Assembly: GCA_023428135.1 (NCBI GenBank)
Contig: JAEYZG010000029.1
Location: 1 to 57,743, forward strand
Length of the DNA stretch: 57,743 nucleotides
Reading direction: 5' to 3'
Source of the DNA: Bacteroidota bacterium
Lineage (GTDB): Bacteria; Bacteroidota; Bacteroidia; Cytophagales; Cytophagaceae
In this document: positions 26,403 through 33,863 of the stretch, in pieces
Layout: each line of letters begins with the position of its first letter
Position numbering within the stretch: position 1 is the first letter of the stretch
Notes under the pieces: model-generated
What the model saw: only the letters and a program-made list of their open reading frames with translations
The model's database searches: none
Told to the model about the DNA's origin: nothing
Made by a program: the position numbers and the translations under genes

Positions 26403-28339
26403 TCAAAATTACATTACCCGACGGATCGGTTAGAGAATTTCCGGAAGGGGCAACTTCAATGGATGTGGCCCTTAGTATTAGTGAAGGCCTTGCAAGAAAT
26501 GTTCTTGCAGCCAAAGTAAATGGAGAAGTATGGGATGCTAATCGTCCTATAATGAACGATGCCACATTACAATTGCTAACCTGGAATGATACGGAAGGTA
26601 AATCAACGTTCTGGCACTCTTCAGCTCACTTAATGGCTGAAGCGTTGGAAGCTTTATATCCTGGAACAAAATTCGGAATAGGTCCATCTATTGAAAATGG
26701 ATTTTATTATGATGTCGATTTTGGAGGGAAAGAATTTTCTCAGGAAGATTTTAAAAAGATTGAAGACAAAATGCTTGAGCTCTCAAAGAGCAAAAGCGAA
26801 TATGTTCGCAAAGATATTTCCAAAAAGGATGCAATAGAGTATTTCACTAAAAAGGGAGATGAATATAAATTGGATTTGTTGGAGGGTCTTTCCGACGGGT
26901 CTATTACATTCTATTCACAGGGAAATTTTGTTGACCTTTGCAGGGGACCACATATTCCCAATACAGGTTTCATCAAAGCTGTAAAATTATTAAATGTTGC
27001 CGGCGCATACTGGAGGGGAGATGAGAAGAATAAGCAACTTACCAGAATATACGCAATAACTTTCCCGAAACAGAAAGAACTTACAGAATATCTTGAATTC
27101 CTAGAAGAGGCTAAAAGAAGAGACCACAGGAAACTTGGGAAAGAATTGGAACTTTTTGCTTTTAGCGAAAAGGTAGGACAAGGACTTCCTCTATGGTTGC
27201 CTAAAGGAGCTACTTTAAGAGACAGACTGGAAAATTTTCTGAAAAAAGCTCAGATTCGTTCAGGATATCTCCCTGTAGTGACTCCTCATATAGGAAGTAA
27301 AGAACTATATTTGACTTCTGGTCACTACGAGAAATATGGAGCTGATTCTTTTCAGCCAATAAAAACACCTCATGAAGGCGAGGAGTTTTTACTGAAACCT
27401 ATGAATTGTCCGCACCATATAGAAATATACAGAACAAAACCTCGATCATATAAAGACTTGCCTATTCGTTTCGCTGAATTTGGAACGGTGTACAGGTATG
27501 AGCAAAGTGGGGAACTTCATGGTTTGACCAGAGTGAGAGGATTTACGCAGGACGATGCACATATTTTCTGTCGTCCAGATCAGGTAAAAGATGAGTTTAA
27601 AAAGGTAATTGACCTTGTGCTTTATGTATTTAATGCCTTAGGATTTAAAAACTATACAGCTCAGATTTCGCTTCGTGATCCAGAAAATAAATCTAAGTAT
27701 ATTGGAGAAGATACTCAGTGGGATCTGGCTGAAGCAGCTATAAAAGAGGCAGCAGCAGAGAAGGGATTGAATACCGTAACTGAATTAGGCGAAGCAGCTT
27801 TTTATGGTCCAAAGCTGGACTTTATGGTTAAAGATGCACTGGGAAGACAGTGGCAACTTGGAACAATTCAGGTGGATTACCAGTTACCGGAAAGGTTTAA
27901 GTTAGAATATGTAGGCTCTGATAACCAGAAACACAGGCCAGTGATGATTCACAGAGCGCCATTTGGATCTATGGAAAGATTCGTAGCGGTATTGATTGAA
28001 CATTGTGCAGGGAATTTTCCTTTATGGTTGTCACCTGATCAGATTGCTGTATTGCCAATTTCAGAAAAATATGCTGATTATGCCTCACAAATTTATTCAG
28101 AGTTGGAGGAGAATGATATAAGAGGTTTTATCGACCATAGAGACGAAAAAATTGGAAGGAAAATCAGAGATGCGGAAGTGAAAAAGATTCCATTTATGTT
28201 GATTATGGGTGAAAAAGAGCAGGAAGAAGGAAAAATAGCAGTAAGAAAACATGGTCAGGGTGATCTTGGAACTTTCTCATTGTCAGAGTTTATTGATATT
28301 TTTAAGAAAGAGGTCGCTTTAGAGCTTAATAAAAAATAA
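26399..28339 (+). CDS. thrS: Threonyl-tRNA synthetase
   Basis: This 646-residue class II synthetase has the TGS domain at 1-62 ('MIKITLPDGSVREFPEGAT'). The editing/SAD domain carries 'FWHSSAHLMAEALEALYPG' and 'FVDLCRGPHIPNTG'. The catalytic core has the zinc ligand Cys in 'MNCPHHIEIYR', motif 2 'RFAEFGTVYRYEQSG...RVRGFTQDDAHIF' and motif 3 'PVMIHRAPFGSMERF'. A C-terminal anticodon-binding domain ends at 'GDLGTFSLSEFI'. It charges tRNA-Thr in the cytoplasm. The start overlaps the TPR lipoprotein stop by four bases. Confidence 0.97.
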   Translation: MIKITLPDGSVREFPEGATSMDVALSISEGLARNVLAAKVNGEVWDANRPIMNDATLQLLTWNDTEGKSTFWHSSAHLMAEALEALYPGTKFGIGPSIENGFYYDVDFGGKEFSQEDFKKIEDKMLELSKSKSEYVRKDISKKDAIEYFTKKGDEYKLDLLEGLSDGSITFYSQGNFVDLCRGPHIPNTGFIKAVKLLNVAGAYWRGDEKNKQLTRIYAITFPKQKELTEYLEFLEEAKRRDHRKLGKELELFAFSEKVGQGLPLWLPKGATLRDRLENFLKKAQIRSGYLPVVTPHIGSKELYLTSGHYEKYGADSFQPIKTPHEGEEFLLKPMNCPHHIEIYRTKPRSYKDLPIRFAEFGTVYRYEQSGELHGLTRVRGFTQDDAHIFCRPDQVKDEFKKVIDLVLYVFNALGFKNYTAQISLRDPENKSKYIGEDTQWDLAEAAIKEAAAEKGLNTVTELGEAAFYGPKLDFMVKDALGRQWQLGTIQVDYQLPERFKLEYVGSDNQKHRPVMIHRAPFGSMERFVAVLIEHCAGNFPLWLSPDQIAVLPISEKYADYASQIYSELEENDIRGFIDHRDEKIGRKIRDAEVKKIPFMLIMGEKEQEEGKIAVRKHGQGDLGTFSLSEFIDIFKKEVALELNKK

Positions 28340-28419
28340 AGAAATATTTCATTATAATTCAAAAGTTTACGAAATTCGCACTTTAGTAAAAAGAATAACA
28401 AGGAGGTTTTGTTAAATAA

Positions 28420-28974
28420 ATGGCATTACAAAGAGGTCCGAGAGATAGGGGTCCGAGACAAAAAGAAGAGCCCTATAACATTAATGAGAAAATTCGCGCT
28501 GTTAAGGTACGTGTTGTTGGCGAAAATATAGAACAAGGGATTTATCCCGTTCAGGAAGCGATTCAAATAGCTAAGAGCGTTGGATTAGATCTGGTAGAAA
28601 TATCTCCGAATGCAGATCCTCCGGTTTGTAAAGTCACAGATTACTCCAAGTTTAAATACGAGCAAAAGAAAAAGCAAAAAGAGCTTAAAGCTAAAACTCA
28701 TAAAGTTGTAGTAAAAGAAATCAGATTTGGTCCTAATACAGATGATCATGATTTTGAATTTAAGTTAAAACACGCTCTAAACTTTTTGAAAGAAGGTTCA
28801 AAGGTAAAGGCATATGTACATTTTGTAGGTAGAACAATTGTCTACAAAGAAAGAGGTGAGCATTTGCTTTTGAAGTTTGCCAATGCGCTGGAAGAAGTTG
28901 GAAAAGTAGAGGATATGCCAAAACTTGAAGGGAAAAGGATGATTATCATGCTTACTCCGAAGTTGAAAAAATAA
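28420..28974 (+). CDS. infC: Translation initiation factor IF-3
   Basis: This 184-residue protein has the N-domain 'NINEKIRAVKVRVVGENIEQGIYPVQEAI' (about 22-50), the basic linker 'DYSKFKYEQKKKQKELKAKT' and the C-domain 'VKEIRFGPNTDDHDFEFKLKHALNFLKEG' up to the end. IF-3 prevents premature subunit joining and discriminates start codons. The gene uses ATG here, not the AUU used in enterobacteria. An in-frame stop directly precedes this ATG, so the start is fixed. A perfect AGGAGG (28401-28406) lies 13 bases upstream, unusually far. Confidence 0.96.
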   Translation: MALQRGPRDRGPRQKEEPYNINEKIRAVKVRVVGENIEQGIYPVQEAIQIAKSVGLDLVEISPNADPPVCKVTDYSKFKYEQKKKQKELKAKTHKVVVKEIRFGPNTDDHDFEFKLKHALNFLKEGSKVKAYVHFVGRTIVYKERGEHLLLKFANALEEVGKVEDMPKLEGKRMIIMLTPKLKK

Positions 28975-29000
28975 GCTTTAATTTAAAAGTAAACATAAAA

Positions 29001-29195
29001 ATGCCGAAAGTAAAAGTTAAATCTGGTGCAAAAAAGAGATTTAAGGTTACTGGAACTGGTAAAATTAAAAGAAAACACGCTTTTAAAAGCCACATCCTAA
29101 CCAAAAAGTCTACTAAAAGAAAAAGAGGGCTTACTCATGCTACTCTTGTAAGCAACGCTGATACTAACAACGTAAAAGCAATGCTTCAGCTATAA
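29001..29195 (+). CDS. rpmI: 50S ribosomal protein L35
   Basis: This 64-residue, very basic protein has the L35 sequence 'MPKVKVKSGAKKRFKVTGTG' followed by 'KRKHAFKSHILTKKSTKRKRGL'. The length is normal. It lies 26 bases after infC in the conserved infC-rpmI-rplT order. A structured 106-base spacer separates it from rplT. Confidence 0.97.
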   Translation: MPKVKVKSGAKKRFKVTGTGKIKRKHAFKSHILTKKSTKRKRGLTHATLVSNADTNNVKAMLQL

Positions 29196-29200
29196 TTACG

Positions 29201-29273
29201 AATCAGTTTCTGATTTGTGATTAGGTTAAAATCAATGTTAAACCAGGATACGGTTTAAAGTACCCGAAGGGGT
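29201..29273 (+). promoter_or_regulatory. Candidate structured mRNA leader of rplT (L20-responsive?)
   Basis: The spacer between rpmI and rplT contains three consecutive short hairpins: AATCAG/CTGATT (29201-29215), TAAACC/GGTTTA (29239-29257) and ACCC-GAAG-GGGT (29262-29273). In other bacteria L20 represses its own operon by binding an mRNA mimic of its 23S site. Regulation here is inferred from position and structure only. Confidence 0.35.
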
Positions 29274-29301
29274 CACCAAAATCCAAAAAACAAATTAAAT
29301 T

Positions 29302-29646
29302 ATGCCAAGGTCGGTACCATCGGTTGCTTCCCGCGAAAGAAGAAAAAAAGTATTAAAAGCTGCGAAAGGTTATTTCGGCAGAAGAAAAAATGTTCACACT
29401 GTAGCAAAAAACGCAGTTGAAAAAGGTCTTGTTTATGCTTATATCGGCAGAAAACAGAAGAAAAGACACTTCAGAAGTCTTTGGATTATGAGAATAAATG
29501 CTGCTGCAAGAGAGCAGGGGCTTTCGTACTCAAAATTCATGGGTAAACTGAATGCTTCAGGATCTAAAATCAATAGAAAAGTTCTTGCTGATTTGGCATT
29601 GAACGATCCTGCTGCTTTTAAAGCAATTCTTCAAAAAGTTAAGTAA
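29302..29646 (+). CDS. rplT: 50S ribosomal protein L20
   Basis: This 114-residue basic protein has the L20 hallmark sequences 'RERRKKVLKAAKGYFGRRKN', 'AYIGRKQKKRHFRSLWIMRINAAAR' and 'INRKVLADLALNDPAAF'. L20 is needed for early assembly of the 50S subunit and is the classic autoregulator of the infC-rpmI-rplT operon. It is followed by a strong terminator at 29668-29701, which ends the co-directional run. Confidence 0.97.
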   Translation: MPRSVPSVASRERRKKVLKAAKGYFGRRKNVHTVAKNAVEKGLVYAYIGRKQKKRHFRSLWIMRINAAAREQGLSYSKFMGKLNASGSKINRKVLADLALNDPAAFKAILQKVK

Positions 29647-29667
29647 GAATTCATCACTATGAATATA

Positions 29668-29701
29668 AAAAGTCCCTCAGATTTCTGAGGGACTTTTTTT
29701 G
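29668..29701 (+). terminator. Rho-independent terminator after rplT
   Basis: AAAAGTCCCTCAG (29668-29680) pairs perfectly with CTGAGGGACTTTT (29685-29697) around a four-base loop and runs into seven or more T. Confidence 0.93.
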
Positions 29702-29831
29702 TCCCTTTTTAGTCTTTATCCTGACATATATTTTTAATTAATGCTTTGACTTTTAGGTGGTATTGAGTTGGTGGTAAACATTCTCAACTTTTTATTTGTT
29801 AAAATTTAGAAGTCAATAAAAGCTTTAATGA

Positions 29832-30233
29832 ATGGGATTAAATTCAATTCTTTTAGTAGATGATGACAATATCACTAATTTCATTAACAAAAGGCTAATT
29901 TCAAAACATTTGGAAAATCCAAAAATAGAAATAGCCCTTAATGGTGAAGAAGGTATTGATTATATCAAGGATAATTGCAATTCTGAAGGCAGGGCTTGTC
30001 CTGAACTTATCCTATTAGATATTAATATGCCTGTAATGGATGGTATTGAGTTCCTTTCCATTTTCAATATGATGGATTTTGATAACAAGGAAAATGTCAA
30101 AGTTGCGATATTAACCACTTCATCTAACCAAAAAGACGTAGATAAGGTGAAAAACCTGGGCGATTTTGAATACATCAATAAACCTCTCACAGAAGCTAAG
30201 CTCAAGAATCTACTTTCAAAAAATATTGATTAA
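29832..30233 (+). CDS. Single-domain response regulator (CheY-like receiver)
   Basis: This 133-residue protein consists only of a receiver domain: acidic cluster D10-D12 in 'LLVDDDN', phospho-acceptor D63 in 'LILLDINMPVMDG', the Thr in 'AILTTSS' and the conserved Lys in 'YINKPLTE'. There is no output domain and no adjacent histidine kinase, so it probably relays phosphate to another protein. Such stand-alone receivers with 'LVDDDNITNFI' beginnings are common in Bacteroidota. It is monocistronic as far as can be seen. Confidence 0.9.
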   Translation: MGLNSILLVDDDNITNFINKRLISKHLENPKIEIALNGEEGIDYIKDNCNSEGRACPELILLDINMPVMDGIEFLSIFNMMDFDNKENVKVAILTTSSNQKDVDKVKNLGDFEYINKPLTEAKLKNLLSKNID

Positions 30234-30278
30234 CTTTGAAGAAATGTTTTCTGATAATTTATCAATAAATAGAAGTTT

Positions 30279-30620
30279 ATGTTTTCTGGTTTTGCTAAAT
30301 ATTTTTTAGCTACTATTTTGATAGTTTTATTTTGGAGGTGTCAATCTAATGATCATCAAGAAGCTGTCGAATTTTATGTAAGGGCAAATTGCGAAATGTG
30401 TGAGGAGAGGATTGAAGCTACTGCTACTAATCTGACTGGGGTTGAAAGTGCTGATTTTAATCTTGAAAGCCACCAACTATCCGTTACTTATGATACAGCT
30501 AAGATTTCCGAATTGGAAATACACAAAGCTATAGCAAATGTGGGACATGGAACTAAGCTTATCCCTATGAGCGCAACTGCTCATGAGAAACTTCCTGGTT
30601 GTTGCAAAGAGATTGAATAA
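30279..30620 (+). CDS. HMA (heavy-metal-associated) domain protein, exported
   Basis: This 113-residue protein has an N-terminal hydrophobic segment ('FLATILIVLFWRC') that acts as signal or anchor; the Cys there is only a poor lipobox. The mature part is an HMA ferredoxin-like domain with the metal motif 'ANCEMCEERIEATATNL' (CxxC) and the closing strand 'HQLSVTYDTAKISELEIHKAI'. The C-terminus has a second Cys pair ('LPGCCKEIE'). It probably binds Cu(I) or another soft metal ion in the periplasm. No P-type ATPase is adjacent. A hairpin (30626-30653) separates it from the convergent gene. Confidence 0.8.
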   Translation: MFSGFAKYFLATILIVLFWRCQSNDHQEAVEFYVRANCEMCEERIEATATNLTGVESADFNLESHQLSVTYDTAKISELEIHKAIANVGHGTKLIPMSATAHEKLPGCCKEIE

Positions 30621-30623
30621 ATA

Positions 30624-30656
30624 AAGGGAGGTTATATATTGCAATTACCTCCCTAC
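30624..30656. terminator. Hairpin between convergent genes
   Basis: GGGAGGT (30626-30632) pairs with ACCTCCC (30647-30653). The loop is AT-rich, and the flanking sequence is moderately T- or A-rich on each side. It is a probable bidirectional terminator for the HMA gene and the minus-strand gene at 30665. Confidence 0.5.
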
Positions 30657-30664
30657 ATTTCTAA

Positions 30665-31042
30665 TTAAAGCTCTGCTTTTTGTTTATTAAAGTCGTAATC
30701 CAGTAGTTCACTTAAAGTTCTTGTAAGAACAGTTCCTCCATTTTTCAAATCTTCATCAATCAGTTCTGCATGCCCTAGCATCATTAGTCTTTTGATGTCA
30801 TCAGGTTCATCTTCCCTGGTATAATATACTGCTACATAATCATCATCACGAATATCCAGATTATCAAATATGTCATTGACTTTATCCTGAACTTCCGCAA
30901 TTAGTTTGGAACTAAGAAGAAAATACTGGATTCCTCCTAATTTGTAGATCAGATGCCTTGGAAATGTTTTTTCAATAGATTCTAAAAACACGTTTCCTGA
31001 TTCAGGGCTTCGAAACCGGTATAATATTATAAAATTATTCAT
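30665..31042 (-). CDS. Uncharacterised 125-residue cytoplasmic protein
   Basis: This protein has no signal peptide or membrane segment. The pattern 'FIILYRFRSPESGNVFLESI', then 'IYKLGGIQYFLLSSKLIAEVQDKVNDIF' (about 33-60) and 'DYVAVYYTREDEPDDI' suggests a beta-alpha-beta-beta (ferredoxin-like) core of the kind used by small nucleic-acid-associated proteins. That is a fold impression only. The acidic C-terminal part ('IDEDLKNGGTVLTRTL') is helical. I do not recognise the family. It stands alone, 122 bases downstream of the erythromycin-esterase-like gene, on the same strand. Confidence 0.6.
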   Translation of the reverse strand: MNNFIILYRFRSPESGNVFLESIEKTFPRHLIYKLGGIQYFLLSSKLIAEVQDKVNDIFDNLDIRDDDYVAVYYTREDEPDDIKRLMMLGHAELIDEDLKNGGTVLTRTLSELLDYDFNKQKAEL

Positions 31043-31164
31043 ATGTATTGGTTTAAAATTTGAAATCCAACGAAGTATTATCGAAAGATCTTTTTAAACA
31101 TTTAAAGCTGTATATACACCTTTCTGCTTCTATATTTTTAACCTATACAATTTTTTTTAAGTTT

Positions 31165-32466
31165 CTACATGCCGAAGGGATATGTCTCAGGAATCTCAGA
31201 TTGGTCGGGAGCTGTATATAATGGGTGCAGGGCTTTTGTTTCATCAAAAAACAAAAAAGCATCATACCTTTCTGCCATTATTGAAGGGACATAATTTCCC
31301 CAATGCTCTCTTTCAGGATTGTAAACAACCCCAATAGCTCTATGTGGAATAGATTTTCTATATATACCTTTTTGTTTTTTTGAAATAATTAATCGGTTGG
31401 AGACAGACTCTTTATGTAGCATTGCTTCAATACTATCTTCTTTAGCTTCCGGTACCTCCATAACTTTCATCGGTGCTCCCCATTTTGGTCCGGCTATAAC
31501 TGTCCCTTTATATGACCCCAAACCGACCAATATAACCCCATCAGATTGATGTTTCTCTCGCAAAATTTGTCCGATATTTAGTAATCCATCATTTTTCATA
31601 TCTGTTGCGCGGGCATCTCCTATATGAGTGTTATGTTCCCAAATGATAGCCTTTGCATTTTCTCCATGAAATTTCATTAAACGCTCCAGGGTATCGGCCA
31701 TATGCATATCCCGAATGTTCCAGGAGCTGGATCCAAACGAAAGCATTTCACTATAATACCTTTCAGCATTGAGGGCTACATAAGCGTTCTGCTCTGTATT
31801 TAAGGGAGCCTCTCGGTCTTTATCATAACCAGGTAGTTTGGCTTTTATCTGAAGTAATAATGCCTTAACTTTTTCTTTGCATATTTTTGAAAGATTTCCA
31901 GGATGCTTATGATCATCCCCATGAAATGGTTCAAAGCAATGAATGGCTGATTTTACATATTCTGCCGCTTCAGGGTCTTCTGTTGACAGGTATTTGAGCA
32001 TATTGTCAAGGGATTCATACAGACTATAGACATCGAGTCCATAGAACCCTGCTTTATGATGGTCTTCCAAATGAAGGTTATGATTCTTAAGCCATTCTGC
32101 AAGGGCTGCAATTTCCCAGTTAGACCACATCCAGGTTGGCCAGCGGTTAAATTTCTTTAATAAGTCTGTAACCTTAACCGGAGCATCCGGATAGCTTTTA
32201 ACAAATCTGTTGACTTGGTAGCAATCAGGCCAATCTCCTTCAACCGCAATAAAAGAAAAGCCTTTTTCTTCTATAAGCCTTTTGCTTATAGCAGTCCTCC
32301 ATATGTAATACTCATGTGTCCCATGGGATGCTTCCCCAAGCAAAACGTATTTTGAGTCACCGATCAATTGCATCAATGGATCCAAATTTGCTGCCGAAGA
32401 CAGCGGATTATGGATAGTAACAGGTTCATTGGTTGTAGTTTTTTTTGAAGTTGTGGTCGGTTTCAT
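31165..32466 (-). CDS. Erythromycin-esterase-like protein
   Basis: This 433-residue protein shows the EreA/EreB superfamily motifs in order: 'YVLLGEASHGTHEYYIWR' (about 37-54, with the catalytic Glu and His), 'FIAVEGDWPDCYQVNRF', 'FYGLDVYSL' and 'IIWEHNTHIGDAR' (His pair). Ere enzymes hydrolyse the macrolide lactone. However, many environmental members of this broad family have no proven antibiotic activity, so resistance should not be assumed. There is no signal peptide, so it is cytoplasmic. It is monocistronic. Confidence 0.85.
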   Translation of the reverse strand: MKPTTTSKKTTTNEPVTIHNPLSSAANLDPLMQLIGDSKYVLLGEASHGTHEYYIWRTAISKRLIEEKGFSFIAVEGDWPDCYQVNRFVKSYPDAPVKVTDLLKKFNRWPTWMWSNWEIAALAEWLKNHNLHLEDHHKAGFYGLDVYSLYESLDNMLKYLSTEDPEAAEYVKSAIHCFEPFHGDDHKHPGNLSKICKEKVKALLLQIKAKLPGYDKDREAPLNTEQNAYVALNAERYYSEMLSFGSSSWNIRDMHMADTLERLMKFHGENAKAIIWEHNTHIGDARATDMKNDGLLNIGQILREKHQSDGVILVGLGSYKGTVIAGPKWGAPMKVMEVPEAKEDSIEAMLHKESVSNRLIISKKQKGIYRKSIPHRAIGVVYNPEREHWGNYVPSIMAERYDAFLFFDETKALHPLYTAPDQSEIPETYPFGM

Positions 32467-32552
32467 AATGGATAAAGTTCAAAAATCCCAACCCGACCTT
32501 ACCTTTTTTGTTGTGGATTTTATAATAAGCAGAAATGAAAAAGTATTTGAAA

Positions 32553-32592
32553 TAATAGAAAAAAGAGACAGGCCTTATGAAGAACCTGTCTC
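32553..32592 (-). terminator. Terminator of the ahpC-ahpD-like operon
   Basis: GAGACAGG (32565-32572) pairs with CCTGTCTC (32585-32592). On the minus strand the stem is followed by a T-run (plus-strand A-run around 32559-32564). It lies 12 bases after the stop of the AhpD-like gene. Confidence 0.8.
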
Positions 32593-32603
32593 AATCAAAC
32601 AAA

Positions 32604-33185
32604 TTACAGAACAGCAACAAGACTTTTTAATACTGCTCCTAACCTGATAGAATCGAGGATTCTGGATTGGGAGGTATTTAGTTTTAATAATGATTCTTCG
32701 TGGGCATTGACACACATTTCACAGCCGTTCAAGGCACTGATCACAAGACTTACAAGTTCGAAAAATTCTTTCCCTGTAACAGGTGATGCCATAATACTCA
32801 TTTTTATTCCCGCCGGTGTCTGAGTATAGAAGTCCTTCTGTGTGAAATGTCTGAAACGATAGTAAACATTGTTGGCATTTAGTAATGACACACATGATGC
32901 TATCTCTGCAATTTCTTCATCTGAAGCGCCTTCCTCTTTACTCTTTGATTCAAGCCCTTTTATAAGAGCTTGATTTTTCTCGTTGATGGCTACAGCATAT
33001 GCTATTAAGTAAGACTCTTTTTTTGTGAGGTTTGGAGAATTAAATCCATTACTGATATTTATCCTTAAATCCTTAAGATATTTCGGATATTTTTCTCCAA
33101 TGTTTGTTAATATGCCACTATCAAGTGATTCAACACCAACTTCTCTTAGAAGTGTTGTCAATGTATCTGAGGTTATAGTTGTCAT
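32604..33185 (-). CDS. AhpD/carboxymuconolactone-decarboxylase-like peroxidase partner
   Basis: I chose the ATG at 33185, because the longer frame to 33248 overlaps the preceding gene. The resulting 193-residue helical protein carries the AhpD-type redox motif 'NGCEMCVNAHEESL' (CxxC plus His), preceded by 'LVSLVISAL'. AhpD family proteins relay electrons to the peroxiredoxin or act as hydroperoxide reductases themselves. Here the gene lies 17 bases after the AhpC-like gene, so the two form an operon. The divergent oxyR suggests peroxide induction. It is followed by a clear terminator. Confidence 0.87.
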   Translation of the reverse strand: MTTITSDTLTTLLREVGVESLDSGILTNIGEKYPKYLKDLRINISNGFNSPNLTKKESYLIAYAVAINEKNQALIKGLESKSKEEGASDEEIAEIASCVSLLNANNVYYRFRHFTQKDFYTQTPAGIKMSIMASPVTGKEFFELVSLVISALNGCEMCVNAHEESLLKLNTSQSRILDSIRLGAVLKSLVAVL

Positions 33186-33202
33186 TTTAAAGTTAATTAT
33201 AG

Positions 33203-33757
33203 TTAAACAGCCAGGGTAGCTTCTCCTTTGGTCCAGTTGCAAGGACAAAGTTCGTCTGTTTGTAAAGCATCAAGTACTCTTAATACCTCATTTACATTTC
33301 TTCCTACGCTAAGGTCATTAAGGCTTACCCATCTTACAATGCCAGTCGGATCCACTATATACGTTGCTCTGTATGCCACTTTTTCTTCAGCTTCCAATAT
33401 TCCCAATTCTTCTGCAAGCGATCTGTTAGTATCTGCAAGCATAGGGAACTTTAGATCTCTTAAGTCGTTATGATTGTTTCTCCAGGCATGGTGAACAAAC
33501 TCAGAATCAGTTGAAGCTCCAATAAGTATTGCATCTCGATCTGCAAAGTCCTGAGCTCTTTTATTGAATTCAGCTATTTCTGTAGGACAAACAAAGGTGA
33601 AATCTTTCGGCCACCAGAACATTACTAACCATTGATTATTTGCTTTATAGTCTTCAGAACTGAACTCTGAAAATTCTTTACCTTTTTCCAGTGAAACGAC
33701 GGTCTTTTTTCTGAATTCCGGAAATGCTGAGCCTACTGACAAAATATAGTTTTTCAT
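33203..33757 (-). CDS. ahpC: AhpC/Prx1-type peroxiredoxin
   Basis: The ATG at 33757 gives a 184-residue peroxiredoxin; the longer frame to 33799 lacks family similarity in its extra residues. The peroxidatic Cys is C57 in 'DFTFVCPTEIAEF', with the usual 'WWPKDF' before it. A resolving-type Cys lies near the end in 'ELCPCNWTKG' (C171, with a second Cys at 173). It reduces hydrogen peroxide and alkyl hydroperoxides in the cytoplasm. The downstream AhpD-like gene is the likely reductant. It is divergent from oxyR across a 104-base region. Confidence 0.9.
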   Translation of the reverse strand: MKNYILSVGSAFPEFRKKTVVSLEKGKEFSEFSSEDYKANNQWLVMFWWPKDFTFVCPTEIAEFNKRAQDFADRDAILIGASTDSEFVHHAWRNNHNDLRDLKFPMLADTNRSLAEELGILEAEEKVAYRATYIVDPTGIVRWVSLNDLSVGRNVNEVLRVLDALQTDELCPCNWTKGEATLAV

Positions 33758-33848
33758 AAGTTTAAAGTTTTTTGTTGTTTTGAATTTGAACTGATGCAAA
33801 TATGGGGTACTTGTAGTGATAGAACAAATTGATTATTTTTATATGAGA

Positions 33849-33863
33849 ATAGATAAAAACTAT
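33849..33863. promoter_or_regulatory. OxyR-like half-site over the oxyR start
   Basis: ATAG-N7-CTAT (ATAG 33849-33852, CTAT 33860-33863) equals one half of the E. coli OxyR consensus and overlaps the oxyR ATG. A second, weaker ATAG-N7-TGAT lies just upstream, but the spacing between them does not fit the full consensus. Autoregulation is inferred. Confidence 0.35.

Noticed and set aside
30665..31042. Cas2 or VapD assignment for the 125-residue protein
   Set aside because: Only a vague fold impression; no Cas neighbours, repeats or signature residues.
31165..32466. Calling the erythromycin-esterase-like gene a macrolide resistance determinant
   Set aside because: Only family motifs are visible, and many members have unrelated or unknown substrates; there is no mobile context.
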